Assembly (NCBI RefSeq): GCF_002879535.1 | Contig: NZ_PNOT02000368.1 | Coordinates: 1 to 64,000, forward strand | Direction: 5' to 3' | DNA length: 64,000 nucleotides | From: Mesorhizobium intechi | GTDB lineage: Bacteria; Pseudomonadota; Alphaproteobacteria; Rhizobiales; Rhizobiaceae | Shown here: positions 35,856 through 50,687 of the stretch, in pieces | Layout: each line of letters begins with the position of its first letter | How positions within the stretch are numbered: position 1 is the first letter of the stretch | The notes under the pieces: model-generated | What the model was told of the DNA's origin: nothing | Seen by the model: only the letters and a program-made list of their open reading frames with translations | Database searches by the model: none | Made by a program: the position numbers and the translations under genes

Positions 35856-36554
35856 TCACCGGCGGCTTTCCCGCGCCGAGACCGCCTTGTGCAGATGCAC
35901 CATCATGGCGGCGGCAAAGAGCGGCGTCAGCAGATTGAGCAGCGGCACGGCAAGGAAGGCCGCTATAACCAGCCCGGCGAGAAACACCGTGCCGGCATAC
36001 CGCCGGCGCAAGGCCCTGGCTTCGTCCTCAGGGCGAAAGCGCATCGCGGCGAATTCGAAGAATTCGCGGCCGAGCAGATAGCCGTTGACGATGAAGAAGG
36101 CGGCGATGTTGATGCCCGGCACCAGCAGGAGCATGAGCGCCACGATATTGCCGAGAATGACGACGCCGAAGAATTTTGTCGCCAGTACCAGCGAGCGCAA
36201 TGCCGGTATGGCGCGCCCGACCGGGTCGCGGGGATAGTCGATGCGCTCGACCACTTCGGCGACATCGTCGAGGAACAGGCCGGCGATCACCGCCGTGACC
36301 GGCGCGACGAGCAGCGCCATGCCGAAGGCAAGGGCGATGGCCGCGATGAAGCCGCCCAGCCAGCCGGCCCAGGACGGCATGCCCGGCAGCAAGGTCTGGA
36401 GCCATGGCAAAGCCAGCCACTCGACAAGGCTGGTCAGGCCAAACCACAAGGCGACCAGCGCCAGCACGGTCAGGCCGAGCGTCTTGATGAACACGGCGCG
36501 AAACGCCGGCGAGAGCAGTTCGAGGATCGCGATGCGGGCAGCGTCGAATATCAT
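35856..36554 (-). CDS. EI24/CysZ-like membrane protein
   Basis: Integral membrane protein of 232 residues in the EI24 (CysZ-like sulfate permease) family. Four long hydrophobic segments are visible, including LGLTVLALVALWFGLTSLV and FFGVVILGNIVALMLLLVP; the central NGYLLGREFFEFAAMR motif with a following RR-rich loop is the family hallmark. CysZ members conduct sulfate for cysteine synthesis, but no cys genes are nearby, so the substrate is left open. Confidence 0.85.
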   Translation of the reverse strand: MIFDAARIAILELLSPAFRAVFIKTLGLTVLALVALWFGLTSLVEWLALPWLQTLLPGMPSWAGWLGGFIAAIALAFGMALLVAPVTAVIAGLFLDDVAEVVERIDYPRDPVGRAIPALRSLVLATKFFGVVILGNIVALMLLLVPGINIAAFFIVNGYLLGREFFEFAAMRFRPEDEARALRRRYAGTVFLAGLVIAAFLAVPLLNLLTPLFAAAMMVHLHKAVSARESRR

Positions 36555-36648
36555 CGTGCTTCAACCCCCGGGGCGCAGGACACCGCCGGAAGGCGGGACG
36601 CTTCCGAGATAGGCAGCGCGGGTCGCGAACACAAGTAAATCGGGACGT

Positions 36649-37551
36649 CTAACGCGCGAAGGCCGGCTTGCGGACCGGTATGGTCATGGCCGCGACGCCG
36701 GCAACGACAAAAGCCATGCCCAGCCATGCTGTCGGCCCCAGGCTTTCGCCGAGGAAGATGGCGCCGATGCCGACGCCGATCGGCACGCGCAGATAGGCCT
36801 GCGACGTCGTGCCGACCGAACCCAGCGTGTGGATGAGGCGGAAATAGATGACGAAGGCGAGCGCCGTCGAGAACACCGACAGGCCGAGCAGGGCCAGGAT
36901 CGACGCCGTCGATGGCGCCAGCGTCCAGGGCTGGTCGGCCACCAGGCTGAGTGGCACCAGCATGACCGCGCCGCAGAGCATCGAGCCTGCCGCCGGCAGC
37001 ATCGGATCGAGGCCCTTGAAGCCTCGGCCGAATATGGCGGCACCGGCATAGCAGATCGTCGCCGCGACGATGGCGGCCTGCGCCCACAATTCGCGGCCGA
37101 TGCCACCCAGCGCCTCGGTGCCGACGATAAGGCATATGCCGGCTATGCCGGCGCCGACACCGATCAACTTGCGCACCGTGACCGGCTCATGGCGGGTGAT
37201 CAGAGCGGTGAGCAGGAAGGTGAAGATCGGCGAGGTCGCGTTGAGAATGGTGGCGAGGCCCGCATCGACCGAGCGCTCGGCCGCGGCGATCAGCGTGAAC
37301 GGCACGACGCTGTTGAGACAGGCCTGGAAGGCGAAGCGGCGCCAGGTGGCAGCGTCGCCCGGCATCGTGAGCCCGCGCCAGCGGATGATGGCGAACAGGA
37401 TGCCGCCGGCGATCAAGGTGCGGGCGGCGATGAAGGTGACGGGCGGGATGGTCTCGACGCCGATCTTGATGAAAGTGTAGGAGGCGCCCCACAGCACAGC
37501 CAGCACGCCGAGCAATGCCAGGTCGGTTGTCGTGTCGTTCTTTGCGGACAT
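36649..37551 (-). CDS. EamA/DMT-superfamily transporter
   Basis: Ten-helix transporter of 300 residues with two EamA repeats. The first repeat starts LALLGVLAVLWGASYTFIKI and the second GRELWAQAAIVAATICYAGA; late helices include LAFVIYFRLIHTLGSVGTTS, a motif common in RhaT/YdcZ-like exporters. Probably an exporter of an amino acid or metabolite. It lies 94 bp upstream of the CysZ-like gene on the same strand, and 245 bp from the divergent adenosine-kinase-like gene. Confidence 0.87.
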   Translation of the reverse strand: MSAKNDTTTDLALLGVLAVLWGASYTFIKIGVETIPPVTFIAARTLIAGGILFAIIRWRGLTMPGDAATWRRFAFQACLNSVVPFTLIAAAERSVDAGLATILNATSPIFTFLLTALITRHEPVTVRKLIGVGAGIAGICLIVGTEALGGIGRELWAQAAIVAATICYAGAAIFGRGFKGLDPMLPAAGSMLCGAVMLVPLSLVADQPWTLAPSTASILALLGLSVFSTALAFVIYFRLIHTLGSVGTTSQAYLRVPIGVGIGAIFLGESLGPTAWLGMAFVVAGVAAMTIPVRKPAFAR

Positions 37552-37796
37552 GGGAACTGGCTCGCCTTTGATGGATGATCGGCACAGCCAGCTTGTAAGC
37601 GACGGTCAGGCGAAATGCTTCGTCCACGGTCGAATTGTCGTAGCGCCTGGCGTGTCGCGCCCCCGGCTTCCTTGCAACAGTTCGGGCCGCCATCACCTGA
37701 ATAGCAGCATGCCCTAGGCAAAGCCGCCGCGAATCGCTAAACCCGCGCCCGGCCAGCGTGGCAAGAAGCCGGCTCGGGTTTTTGGCGGAGACATTG

Positions 37797-38789
37797 ATGC
37801 CGGAATATGACGTGCTTTGCATCGGCAATGCCATTGTCGACATCATCGCCCAGTGCGAGGAGGCATTCCTCGAAACCAACGGCATCATCAAGGGCGCGAT
37901 GAACCTCATCGACACGCACCGCGCTGAACTGCTCTACAGCCGCATGGGTCCGGCGATCGAAGCCTCCGGCGGCAGCGCCGGCAACACGGCGGCCGGCGTT
38001 GCCTCCTTCGGTGGACGCGCCGCCTTTTTCGGCAAGGTCTCCAACGATGGGCTGGGCGAAATCTACGCGCACGACATCCGCGCGCAGGGAGTCGCCTTCG
38101 ACACCAAGCCGCTCCGGGGCGAACCGCCGACGGCGCGCTCGATGATCTTCGTCACACCCGACGGCGAACGCTCGATGAACACCTATCTCGGCGCCTGCGT
38201 CGAGCTTGGGCCGGAGGATGTCGAGGCCGACAAGGCCTCCGGGGCCAAGGTTACTTATTTCGAAGGCTATCTGTGGGACCCGCCGCGCGCCAAGGAGGCG
38301 ATCCGGCAGACGGCCAGGCTGGCGCACGCGGCAGGCCGCGAAGTCTCCATGACGCTGTCGGATTCGTTCTGCGTCGACCGCTACCGCGACGAATTCCTCG
38401 AGCTGATGCGCTCGGGCACGGTCGACATCGTCTTTGCCAACAGCCACGAGATCAAGTCGCTCTACCAGACATCGTCCTTCGACGAGGCGCTGGCCAAGAT
38501 CCGCAAGGACTGCCGGATAGCCGCCGTCACGCGGTCGGAAAAAGGCTCGGTCATCGTGCGCGGCGACGAGACCGTGGTGATCCAGGCGACGGCGATCCGG
38601 GAACTGGTCGACACGACGGGCGCCGGCGACCTCTACGCCGCCGGCTTCCTGCATGGCTACACGCAAGGCCGCGACCTCAAGACCTGCGGCGACCTAGGCT
38701 CACTGGCCGCCGGACTGGTAATCCAACAGATCGGCCCAAGGCCGAGGCAGAACCTGCGCCACGAGGCGGAACTGGCCGGGTTGCTGTAA
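37797..38789 (+). CDS. PfkB-family carbohydrate kinase (adenosine kinase-like)
   Basis: Ribokinase-fold kinase of 330 residues. The first strand CIGNAIVDIIAQ, the substrate region GGSAGNTAAGVASFGG (58-73) and the C-terminal signature VDTTGAGDLYAAGFL with catalytic base D278 are complete. The layout, including SFCVDRYRDEF, is that of the alphaproteobacterial adenosine kinase-like group; guanosine/inosine kinases look similar. ATG 37797 gives the standard N-terminus MPEYDVLCIGNAIVD, preceded by GGCGGAG. A 7-bp hairpin lies just downstream. Confidence 0.9.
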   Translation: MPEYDVLCIGNAIVDIIAQCEEAFLETNGIIKGAMNLIDTHRAELLYSRMGPAIEASGGSAGNTAAGVASFGGRAAFFGKVSNDGLGEIYAHDIRAQGVAFDTKPLRGEPPTARSMIFVTPDGERSMNTYLGACVELGPEDVEADKASGAKVTYFEGYLWDPPRAKEAIRQTARLAHAAGREVSMTLSDSFCVDRYRDEFLELMRSGTVDIVFANSHEIKSLYQTSSFDEALAKIRKDCRIAAVTRSEKGSVIVRGDETVVIQATAIRELVDTTGAGDLYAAGFLHGYTQGRDLKTCGDLGSLAAGLVIQQIGPRPRQNLRHEAELAGLL

Positions 38790-38826
38790 AGACTCCTTTC
38801 CCTTCCCCCCTTTAGCGTCGAGGGCG

Positions 38827-38843
38827 GGTCCGCTGCGCGGACC
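38827..38843. terminator. Short hairpin after the adenosine-kinase-like gene
   Basis: GGTCCGC-TGC-GCGGACC forms a perfect 7-bp stem 38 bp after the stop codon. There is no U-run, so it is either an imperfect terminator or part of another intergenic repeat. The rest of 38790-39062 shows no gene. Confidence 0.35.
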
Positions 38844-39062
38844 GCCTCTCACCGTCGTGCGGTTGTCACATATCGCTCCTAGACGAGATCGAGAGCGTCC
38901 CGTGACTGACATTTCAGGGCGCCCGCAGTCAGATGGGATGTTGAAAGATGCAAGACAGCAAGTTGTCGGGCGGCGGGACCCGTCGCCGCCATGATATCCA
39001 TTTTCCGCAGTAGGAATTCAGCAATCGGTCGCGGCTGAGGGAGGAGCGCGCGGCCGGAAGAC

Positions 39063-39761
39063 ATGTGCATGAGCAGATTTCAGACAACCGGTCTTGGACA
39101 GGACGACTTCGCGGAGATGGTCGCGGAAGACGTCGAGCGCGCGCTTGCCCATTATGACGAGGCCATAAACCAGTCCACCGTGGTCTCGGTCGGCAAGATC
39201 GCCGGCAGCATAGCGTCCGCCGTCACCTTGCTATCGCCGAAGCACCAGCGCGCCATCGACGCCATCCATGCCGACCTTCCCGGCCTTGCCTCGAAATTCG
39301 TGCGCGCGCTGGCGGCGGAAGCCGCGCGCCGCAGCCAGGCCGGCGCCACCGATATGCCGACGGCTTTGCCGGCCGATGAAACGCTGGCCGCGCCGCCACG
39401 GTCCGGTGACCTCGAATCGATGCTGATCGAGGACTGGGCCGGCCGTGTCGCCGGCTCGACCTATCTGGAAGAGAACCTGCGCATCGCCCGCTCGACCCTG
39501 CACCGCTGGCAAAGGCGCGGCGATGTCATCGCCTTGCGCAAGGGCGGCCGCAAGCACGTTTTCCCGCTGGCGCAATTCGTCGACGGCAGGCCGGTCGCGG
39601 GCATAAGCAACGTGCAGTCGCTGATCGGCAATCCGCGACTGACCTGGCTCTGGCTGACGCGCCCGGCAACACAACTCGACGGCCGCATTCCGATCGACTT
39701 GCTGCGGCAGGACCAGATCGAGGAAGTGGTCGAAGCGGCACGGGCGTTCGCGCCGGGCTGA
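39063..39761 (+). CDS. Xre/MbcA/ParS-type antitoxin-like protein, without a visible toxin
   Basis: Protein of 232 residues. An alpha-helical N-terminus (about 1-110) has an Ala-rich SKFVRALAAEAARRS stretch; residues 133-160 (YLEENLRIARSTLHRWQRRG) look like a helix-turn-helix; the C-terminus (about 165-230) carries the Xre/MbcA/ParS toxin-binding pattern with LTWLWLTRPATQLDGRIPIDLLR and EEVVEAARAF. In known pairs this domain sits next to a RES-domain NAD-degrading toxin. No RES gene is adjacent: the next gene is a GGDEF protein on the other strand. It could be an orphan antitoxin or a general regulator. Confidence 0.75.
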   Translation: MCMSRFQTTGLGQDDFAEMVAEDVERALAHYDEAINQSTVVSVGKIAGSIASAVTLLSPKHQRAIDAIHADLPGLASKFVRALAAEAARRSQAGATDMPTALPADETLAAPPRSGDLESMLIEDWAGRVAGSTYLEENLRIARSTLHRWQRRGDVIALRKGGRKHVFPLAQFVDGRPVAGISNVQSLIGNPRLTWLWLTRPATQLDGRIPIDLLRQDQIEEVVEAARAFAPG

Positions 39762-39814
39762 AGCCAGCACGGTCAACCCTCTGATTTCGGGGTCGGCATG
39801 GTTCGCGCTGATGG

Positions 39815-39877
39815 CCGGGAAAAGTGTGATCTGTTTTTCCCGGGAAAAGCGCGTGGCGCTTTCCCTTGGGAATTGCG
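39815..39877. repeat. 63-nt intergenic repeat, copy 1
   Basis: The core is the 10-bp palindrome TTCCCGGGAA, flanked by TGGGAATTGCG at the right end and AAAAGTGTGA near the left. A second copy lies inverted at 54466-54528 and matches at 52 of 63 positions by my alignment. Both copies are intergenic. Function unknown; its form recalls short dispersed elements of rhizobia. Confidence 0.75.
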
Positions 39878-39891
39878 TCAAAACAAACGCT

Positions 39892-40977
39892 CTACGCCGT
39901 CTTGCGAAGGCGGGGCCTGGGCGACGGCTGTTGCGGCGGCATTTCGCTGGCGGTGACCAGCCGGTTGCGGCCGCTCTTTTTGCCGATATACATCAACCGG
40001 TCGGCAAGCGCGATCAGCGCGTCGCAATCGTCGGCTTCCGCCGGATACATGGCCACGCCGACCGTACAACCGACCTGGATGGCGCCATTGGGTGTGGGCA
40101 CCTTGATCCGCAACCTTTCCAGGATGCGTTCGGCCACGCGCACGGCCTTCTGCCGTGCCAGCTCGGTGTCGGCCGAGAACAGGAAGGCGAACTCATCGCC
40201 GCCGAGCCGGGCAACGAAATCGGCGCTGCGCAGGATCGCGCGAAGCTGGCTCGACACACGCTGCAGCAGCGCATCGCCGGCCTCGTGGCCGAGCGTGTCA
40301 TTGACTTCCTTGAACCGGTCGAGGTCGATGAACAGCAGCCCGGCCGCCTCGCCGGTGGCGCCGCAGCGGGCGACGACCGATTTGATCTCGTTGTGGAAGG
40401 CACGCCGGTTGGGCAGGTCGGTCAAGGCATCGTGGTTGGCCGAATGATCACTTTGCCGCTTCGCCACCTCGATCTCGCGCTTTTGCGCGGAGAGTTCCTC
40501 GTTGGCGGTCTTCAGATCCAGGACCAGCTGGGCGTTGAGGTCCTCGACGACCTTGCGGTCGCTGATGTCGACGACGAAGCCCTCCAGAAATTCGAGTTCG
40601 CCGGCTTTGTCCCAGACACCGCCGCCGATCTCGCGGACCCAGAGCGGTTCGCCGGCCTTCGGCACGATGCGATAGTCGACGTTCCAATTGCGGCGCGCCT
40701 CGAGCGCGGCGTCGACGGCGGCATAGACCGACGGCAGGTCGTCCGGGTGGATGGCCGAGACATAGTCGCGCACCGCGTTGTGGATGAAATCGCTCGGCCG
40801 ATAACCGCTGACGGTGAAGATGCCGTCGCTGATATAGAGCATGGTGTAGGACGCGTCGTTGCGGCAGCGGTAGAGATAACCGTCCATGCGGCCGGTGATG
40901 CTGAGCAAAGCGTCCAGCCGTTCGTCGTGGTGGACCACTGCGCCGACCGCGGATACGGGAACTCCGTCATGCTTCAT
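39892..40977 (-). CDS. Diguanylate cyclase with N-terminal PAS domain
   Basis: Predicted cyclic-di-GMP synthase of 361 residues. A PAS domain with C-terminal PAC motif (about 20-142, YRIVPKAGEPLWVREI and EGFVVDISDRK) is joined by a coiled coil (142-178) to a GGDEF domain (about 180-345). The active-site GGDEF is at 259-263, and R250-S-A-D253 five residues earlier is the product-inhibition I-site. No membrane helix or EAL domain. ATG 40977 is preferred because GGGGG is 8 nt upstream. The signal sensed by the PAS domain is unknown. Confidence 0.93.
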   Translation of the reverse strand: MKHDGVPVSAVGAVVHHDERLDALLSITGRMDGYLYRCRNDASYTMLYISDGIFTVSGYRPSDFIHNAVRDYVSAIHPDDLPSVYAAVDAALEARRNWNVDYRIVPKAGEPLWVREIGGGVWDKAGELEFLEGFVVDISDRKVVEDLNAQLVLDLKTANEELSAQKREIEVAKRQSDHSANHDALTDLPNRRAFHNEIKSVVARCGATGEAAGLLFIDLDRFKEVNDTLGHEAGDALLQRVSSQLRAILRSADFVARLGGDEFAFLFSADTELARQKAVRVAERILERLRIKVPTPNGAIQVGCTVGVAMYPAEADDCDALIALADRLMYIGKKSGRNRLVTASEMPPQQPSPRPRLRKTA

Positions 40978-41152
40978 GGCCGCACCCCCATTTGGCGGTC
41001 TGAGCGCGCCGTGGATGCCGTCACGGCATGTCGGCAAGAGCTTCCGTATATCAGCTGAATCTTATCAATCTGTTATGGTGAGCCGGCGGCGTTTCGAGCC
41101 GCCGCGTTCGATGAGCCAGGTCGTTGGCTTCCGCCTTCGACGCGGACCGCCC

Positions 41153-43432
<2,280 letters not shown>

Positions 43433-43647
43433 GATGCTTTTGATTTCCTCACCGGGTGCAGCACCTCCTTGAAGCGGGTGCTTTGTTTCGGTCCGAATTA
43501 AGACCACGCGCCGCCATGTGTAAACCGCCAGTGCGCGGGAATCGCAGGCCGAAGGGCAATTGCGTGCAAACGATCGCCTCGGTCTTCCCCTGCTTTTCGA
43601 AGCCCCGGCATTAAACCCGGCCACTACATCTGCTAGCGTGCCGCGCC

Positions 43648-46377
43648 ATGAACATGCACATAGCCAATGAGCCCGACGCTCCCGAGGTGATGACGCCGTC
43701 GCAGCCCGGCACGGCCGCCGTCACGCCGATGATGGAGCAGTTCATCGAGATCAAGGCGGCGAACCCGGATTCGCTCTTGTTCTACCGCATGGGCGATTTC
43801 TACGAGCTGTTCTTCGACGATGCCGAAAAGGCGAGCCGGGCGCTAGGCATCGTCCTGACCAAGCGCGGCAAGCACCAGGGCCACGATATCCCGATGTGCG
43901 GCGTGCCGGTGCATGCGGCCGACGACTATCTGCAGAAGCTGATCGGCCAGGGATTCCGCGTCGCCGTCTGCGAGCAGATCGAGGATCCGGCCGAGGCCAA
44001 GAAGCGCGGCTCCAAATCGGTGGTGCGCCGCGACGTGGTGCGGCTGGTAACGCCGGGCACCATCACCGAGGACAAGTTGCTGGCGCCATCGGAATCGAGC
44101 TTCCTGATGGCGCTGGGGCGGGTGAAGGGGGGCAGCGACCATTCCTTCGCAATTGCCTGGATCGACATCTCGACCGGCGCGTTCCGCGTTGCCGAGACCA
44201 CCGCCGACCGGCTGCTGGCCGACATCTTCCGTGTCGATCCGCGGGAATTGATCGTCGCCGAGCCGGTGTTCCATGATCCCGAGCTGAGGCCGGTGTTCGA
44301 CGTGCTCGGCCGCGTCGCCAATCCGCAGCCGCCATCGCTGTTCGATTCGACCTCGGCCACCGGGCGCATCGCCCGCTTCTTCGAGGTGGCGACGCCGGAC
44401 AGTTTTGGCACGTTTTCGCGTGCCGAACTGTCGGCGATCTCGGGCGCCATCGCCTATGTCGAGAAGACGCAAAAAGCCGAGCGCCCGCCATTGTCGCGAC
44501 CCGAGCGCGAGGAGCAGGGCTCGACCCTGTTCATCGATCCGGCGACGCGCGGCAATCTCGAACTTTTGCGCACGCTGTCCGGCAGTCGCGAGGGCTCGCT
44601 GTTCAAGGCGATCGACCGCACGGTGACTGGCGGCGGTGCAAGGCTGCTCGCCGATCGACTGATGGCGCCGCTGACCGACCCGGCGGCGATCGGCGCGCGC
44701 TTGGATTCGGTGTCGTTCTTCCGCTCCGAAACCCGGCTTTGCCAGGCGGTACGGACGAGCCTGAAAAGCGTCGCCGACATGCCGCGCGCGCTGTCGCGGC
44801 TGGCGCTCAACCGTGGCGGCCCGCGCGACCTCGGCGCAGTGCGTGCCGGTTTCGAGGCAGCCGGCGCCATCGTCGAGATCTTCGCCGCAACCGCCCTGCC
44901 CCAGGAACTGGCGGAGGCGATGGCCGCCATCCAGGCGCTGCCGAGGGCGCTTGCCCAACATCTGACGCAGGCGCTCAGCGAGGAATTGCCGCTGCTCAAG
45001 CGCGACGGCGGCTTCCTGCGCGGCGGCTATCACCCGGAACTCGACGAGATGCGGGCGCTGCGCGACGAATCGCGCAAAGTGATCGCCGGGCTGGAGCGCT
45101 CGCTGATCGAGGAGACCGGCATCCGTTCGCTGAAGATCCGGCACAACAACGTGCTGGGGTACTACATCGAAGTGACCGCCAACCACCATGCGGTCATGAC
45201 CGGCGGCGATGGCGCCAAGGCGCGCTTCATCCACCGCCAGACCATGGCCAACGCCATGCGCTTCACCACGACCGAGCTTGCCGAACTCGAGACCAAGATC
45301 GCCAATGCCGCGGACCGGGCGCTCGGCATCGAGCTCACAGCCTTCGATGCGCTGACGGCGCAAGCCGTCAGCGAGGCGGAGAAGATCCGTGCCGGTGCCG
45401 ACGCGCTGGCGGCGCTCGATGTCTCGGCGGCACTTGCGCTGCTTTCGGAAAGCGAGGCCTGGTGCCGGCCGGTTGTGGATTCGAGCCTCGCCTTCGAGAT
45501 ATCAGGCGGCCGTCATCCGGTGGTCGAGCAGGCCTTGCGCCGTTCCGGAGAGGGACCGTTCGTCGCCAATGACTGCGACCTGTCGCCGGAAGGCAACGCC
45601 AAGAACGGCGCGATCTGGCTGCTGACCGGTCCGAACATGGGCGGTAAATCGACGTTCCTGCGGCAAAACGCGCTGATCGCCATCCTGGCCCAGACCGGTT
45701 CCTTCGTGCCGGCTACATCGGCCCATATCGGCGTGGTCGACCGGCTGTTCTCGCGCGTCGGCGCCTCCGACGATCTGGCGCGCGGCCGCTCGACATTCAT
45801 GGTCGAGATGGTCGAGACGGCGGCGATCCTCAACCAGGCCGGCGAACGGGCGCTGGTGATCCTCGACGAGATCGGCCGCGGCACCGCCACCTTCGACGGC
45901 CTGTCGATCGCATGGGCGGCAGTGGAATACCTGCATGAGAAGAACCGCTGCCGGGCGATCTTTGCCACCCATTTCCACGAAATGACCTCGCTCGCCGGCA
46001 AGCTGGCGCGGCTCCACAACGTCACCATGCGGGTCAAGGAATGGGAAGGCGACGTCGTCTTCCTGCACGAGGTCGGCAAGGGTGCCGCCGACCGCTCCTA
46101 TGGCGTGCAGGTGGCGCGGCTCGCCGGCCTGCCGGAGGCGGTCGTCGACCGGGCCAAGCAGGTGCTGCACCAACTGGAGGAAGGCGAGGTTTCCGGCAAG
46201 ACCAACCGGCTGGTCGACGACCTGCCGCTGTTTTCCGTGGCGGTGAAGCGGGAGGCGCCGAAGCCGGTGAAGAGCGATGCGCTCGGCGCCGCCCTCGGCG
46301 CCATCAATCCGGACGAGATGACCCCACGGGAAGCTCTGGAAGCGCTTTACCGGCTGAAGGTACTGGCGGGGCAGTAG
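43648..46377 (+). CDS. mutS: DNA mismatch repair protein MutS
   Basis: Mismatch recognition ATPase of 909 residues, full length for alphaproteobacteria. The mismatch-binding domain has the conserved Phe-X-Glu motif in [16 protein letters not shown], the core lever and clamp domains follow, and the ATPase has Walker [10 protein letters not shown] near 661, [13 protein letters not shown] and Walker [16 protein letters not shown]. It is divergent from the malic enzyme gene across 215 bp and converges on the aldo/keto reductase gene with adjacent stops. Confidence 0.98.
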   Translation: MNMHIANEPDAPEVMTPSQPGTAAVTPMMEQFIEIKAANPDSLLFYRMGDFYELFFDDAEKASRALGIVLTKRGKHQGHDIPMCGVPVHAADDYLQKLIGQGFRVAVCEQIEDPAEAKKRGSKSVVRRDVVRLVTPGTITEDKLLAPSESSFLMALGRVKGGSDHSFAIAWIDISTGAFRVAETTADRLLADIFRVDPRELIVAEPVFHDPELRPVFDVLGRVANPQPPSLFDSTSATGRIARFFEVATPDSFGTFSRAELSAISGAIAYVEKTQKAERPPLSRPEREEQGSTLFIDPATRGNLELLRTLSGSREGSLFKAIDRTVTGGGARLLADRLMAPLTDPAAIGARLDSVSFFRSETRLCQAVRTSLKSVADMPRALSRLALNRGGPRDLGAVRAGFEAAGAIVEIFAATALPQELAEAMAAIQALPRALAQHLTQALSEELPLLKRDGGFLRGGYHPELDEMRALRDESRKVIAGLERSLIEETGIRSLKIRHNNVLGYYIEVTANHHAVMTGGDGAKARFIHRQTMANAMRFTTTELAELETKIANAADRALGIELTAFDALTAQAVSEAEKIRAGADALAALDVSAALALLSESEAWCRPVVDSSLAFEISGGRHPVVEQALRRSGEGPFVANDCDLSPEGNAKNGAIWLLTGPNMGGKSTFLRQNALIAILAQTGSFVPATSAHIGVVDRLFSRVGASDDLARGRSTFMVEMVETAAILNQAGERALVILDEIGRGTATFDGLSIAWAAVEYLHEKNRCRAIFATHFHEMTSLAGKLARLHNVTMRVKEWEGDVVFLHEVGKGAADRSYGVQVARLAGLPEAVVDRAKQVLHQLEEGEVSGKTNRLVDDLPLFSVAVKREAPKPVKSDALGAALGAINPDEMTPREALEALYRLKVLAGQ

Positions 46378-47223
46378 TCAGATCATCTCCAGGCCGCGCT
46401 TGCGCGTTGGTGGCGGGAACGCACGGTCGAGATCGGCGAGATCCTCAGCCGTAAGCTCGATGTCCAGCGCCGCAAAATTCTGGCGGACGTGTTCCTGGCT
46501 GCTGGCCTTCGGAATGGCGATGACGCCCTCCCGATGCATCACCCAGGCCAGGGCGATTTGCGCCGCGTTCGCATTGTGGCGAGCGGCGACGACATCGAGC
46601 CTTGCATTGCGCGCCAGCGCGCCCTGCTCGACCGGCGAATAGGCCATCAAGGGGATGCCGCGCTTGCGGCTCCAGGGCGCCAGATCGAATTCGAGGCCGC
46701 GCCGGACCAGGTTATAAAGCACCTGGTTGGTCTGGACGTTGCCGCCGTCGGGCAAGCCGGCCAGGTCCTCCATGTCCTCGGTGTCGAAATTGCTGACGCC
46801 CCAATGGCGGATCTTGCCGGCCTTCCTCAAGGCCTCGAAGGCTTCGATCGTCTCGGCCAAAGGCACGCTGCCCGGCCAATGCAGAAGGTAGAGATCGATG
46901 CGGTCGGTGCGCAGGCGCTTGAGGCTGTTCTCGCAGGCGCGCCGAACGCCGGCGCGCGAAGCGTTCGATGGCAGAACTTTCGAGACCACGAAGACCTCGG
47001 CGCGGTGCCCGGCAATGGCTTCCGCCACCACTTCCTCGGCGCCGCCGCTGGCATACATTTCGGCGGTGTCGATCAACGTGAGGCCAAGGTCGAGGCCGAG
47101 TTTGAGGGCCTTGACCTCGTCGGCACGGCGGCGCGAATCCTCACCCATCTTCCACGTGCCCTGGCCGAGCACCTGAACGGCTTCGCCAGAGGGCAGCGTG
47201 GTGGTTCTGACGGTAGATGGCAT
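46378..47223 (-). CDS. Aldo/keto reductase
   Basis: NADPH-dependent carbonyl reductase of 281 residues with the AKR barrel. The catalytic tetrad is visible: Asp and Tyr in DTAEMYASG, Lys in VVSKVLPSN and His in LLHWPGSVP. The coenzyme-binding [14 protein letters not shown] region is present. It resembles AKR5/YeaE-like proteins acting on methylglyoxal or sugars. It lies just after mutS on the opposite strand, at the left edge of the segment between mutS and glnD. Confidence 0.9.
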   Translation of the reverse strand: MPSTVRTTTLPSGEAVQVLGQGTWKMGEDSRRRADEVKALKLGLDLGLTLIDTAEMYASGGAEEVVAEAIAGHRAEVFVVSKVLPSNASRAGVRRACENSLKRLRTDRIDLYLLHWPGSVPLAETIEAFEALRKAGKIRHWGVSNFDTEDMEDLAGLPDGGNVQTNQVLYNLVRRGLEFDLAPWSRKRGIPLMAYSPVEQGALARNARLDVVAARHNANAAQIALAWVMHREGVIAIPKASSQEHVRQNFAALDIELTAEDLADLDRAFPPPTRKRGLEMI

Positions 47224-47313
47224 GGCAGGCTCCTTTCGAGGCCGAATCGCATCACAGGGCGGGCGAGAAAAACCAAGAGGCGTTCCCGCCCGAATCTCCC
47301 CGTGGCGAAAGGC

Positions 47314-47706
47314 TCACTTAACCGGATGCGCGGCAAGCCAGTCCTGCATCTGCTTGATCTCGGCTTCCTGCGCGGCGATGACGCCTTCGGCGAGCTTGCG
47401 GATTTCCGGGTCCTTGCCGTTGGCAAGCTCGACCTTGGCCATGTCGATGGCGCCCTGGTGGTGCGGGATCATGCCGCGGACGAAATCGACGTCGGCATTG
47501 CCGGTGTATTGCGACGCCATCATGTCGGCATGCATCTTGTCCATCGCCGCCTTGTAGCCTTCGGTCGAAGGGCTTTGCGCTCCCATCGACATGCCAGCCA
47601 TGTCGTGTTTCATCTCTTCGCTCTGCGCCGAAACGCTTTCGAGGAAGACGGCGAGCAGCATTCCGGCCGCCATCAGCAAAAGCACGAGTTTCTTGGCCAA
47701 GGTCAT
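47314..47706 (-). CDS. DUF305 family periplasmic protein, copper-associated
   Basis: Exported protein of 130 residues. The signal sequence or anchor is KKLVLLLMAAGMLLAVFLES. The mature part begins with a methionine/histidine-rich stretch (EEMKHDMAGMSMGA) and contains the DUF305 hallmark DFVRGMIPHHQGAIDMAKV. Both are candidate copper ligands. It starts 44 bp downstream of the Cu P-type ATPase gene on the same strand, so it is probably cotranscribed and acts in periplasmic copper handling. GGAG lies 8 nt before the ATG. Confidence 0.87.
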   Translation of the reverse strand: MTLAKKLVLLLMAAGMLLAVFLESVSAQSEEMKHDMAGMSMGAQSPSTEGYKAAMDKMHADMMASQYTGNADVDFVRGMIPHHQGAIDMAKVELANGKDPEIRKLAEGVIAAQEAEIKQMQDWLAAHPVK

Positions 47707-47749
47707 TCATGGTCTCCGGTTGCTTGGATTTCGTATTTGGGGGTTTGGA

Positions 47750-50269
<2,520 letters not shown>

Positions 50270-50302
50270 TGCAAATGCCTCTACTGCCTGTGCCTGATCG
50301 AG

Positions 50303-50333
50303 GAGGTAGTGCTTCCAGTAACTGGAAGGTCAA
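50303..50333 (-). promoter_or_regulatory. CueR-type copper-responsive promoter of copA
   Basis: The perfect dyad CTTCCAGT-A-ACTGGAAG (50312-50328) lies between TTGACC (50333-50328 read on the minus strand) and TACCTC (50308-50303), a 19-bp spacer as in E. coli PcopA, whose operator also has CTTCC/GGAAG arms. The -10 match is poor, which is usual for MerR-family targets. A CueR homologue is encoded at 59821-60243. Confidence 0.8.
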
Positions 50334-50491
50334 GGGCTGTTCCGATTTTTTCGCTTCCAGCGGGCATTGGTCGCTCGCCCCGTGACCGGCGGCCACATCA
50401 TGTCGAGGCAGATGGCACGCGACGTCCTCGACGCGTCCGCACGGGCCCGCACGTGGCCGATGATCTCGTCTTCAATCCGGCGCTCCGACAT
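50330..50491 (-). CDS. Possible small protein upstream of copA
   Basis: An open frame of 53 codons begins MSERRIEDEIIGHVRARADA at 50491, has a basic C-terminus and stops at 50330, overlapping the copA -35 box. No strong ribosome site and no recognised family. It is one reading of the 418-bp gap between copA and the glycosyltransferase gene; the remaining part of the gap shows nothing else beyond the copper operator. Confidence 0.25.
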   Translation of the reverse strand: MSERRIEDEIIGHVRARADASRTSRAICLDMMWPPVTGRATNARWKRKNRNSP

Positions 50492-50687
50492 CGCGCGCAA
50501 TCTCAGGGCAATCCCGGGAAATCACGCTGGCCTTGGGAGTCGGCTCCGCGTTGGCTCTTCCCTTGCGGCATGATATTCACGCCAGAAAAGATCAACAAAC
50601 CATAACGTCACCCGTGCTAGAAGGCTCCGGCGATGCTTGGCGGTTCCCGCCGGTTCCGTGGAAGCAAGGGTTTCGAAAAAATAGCTC

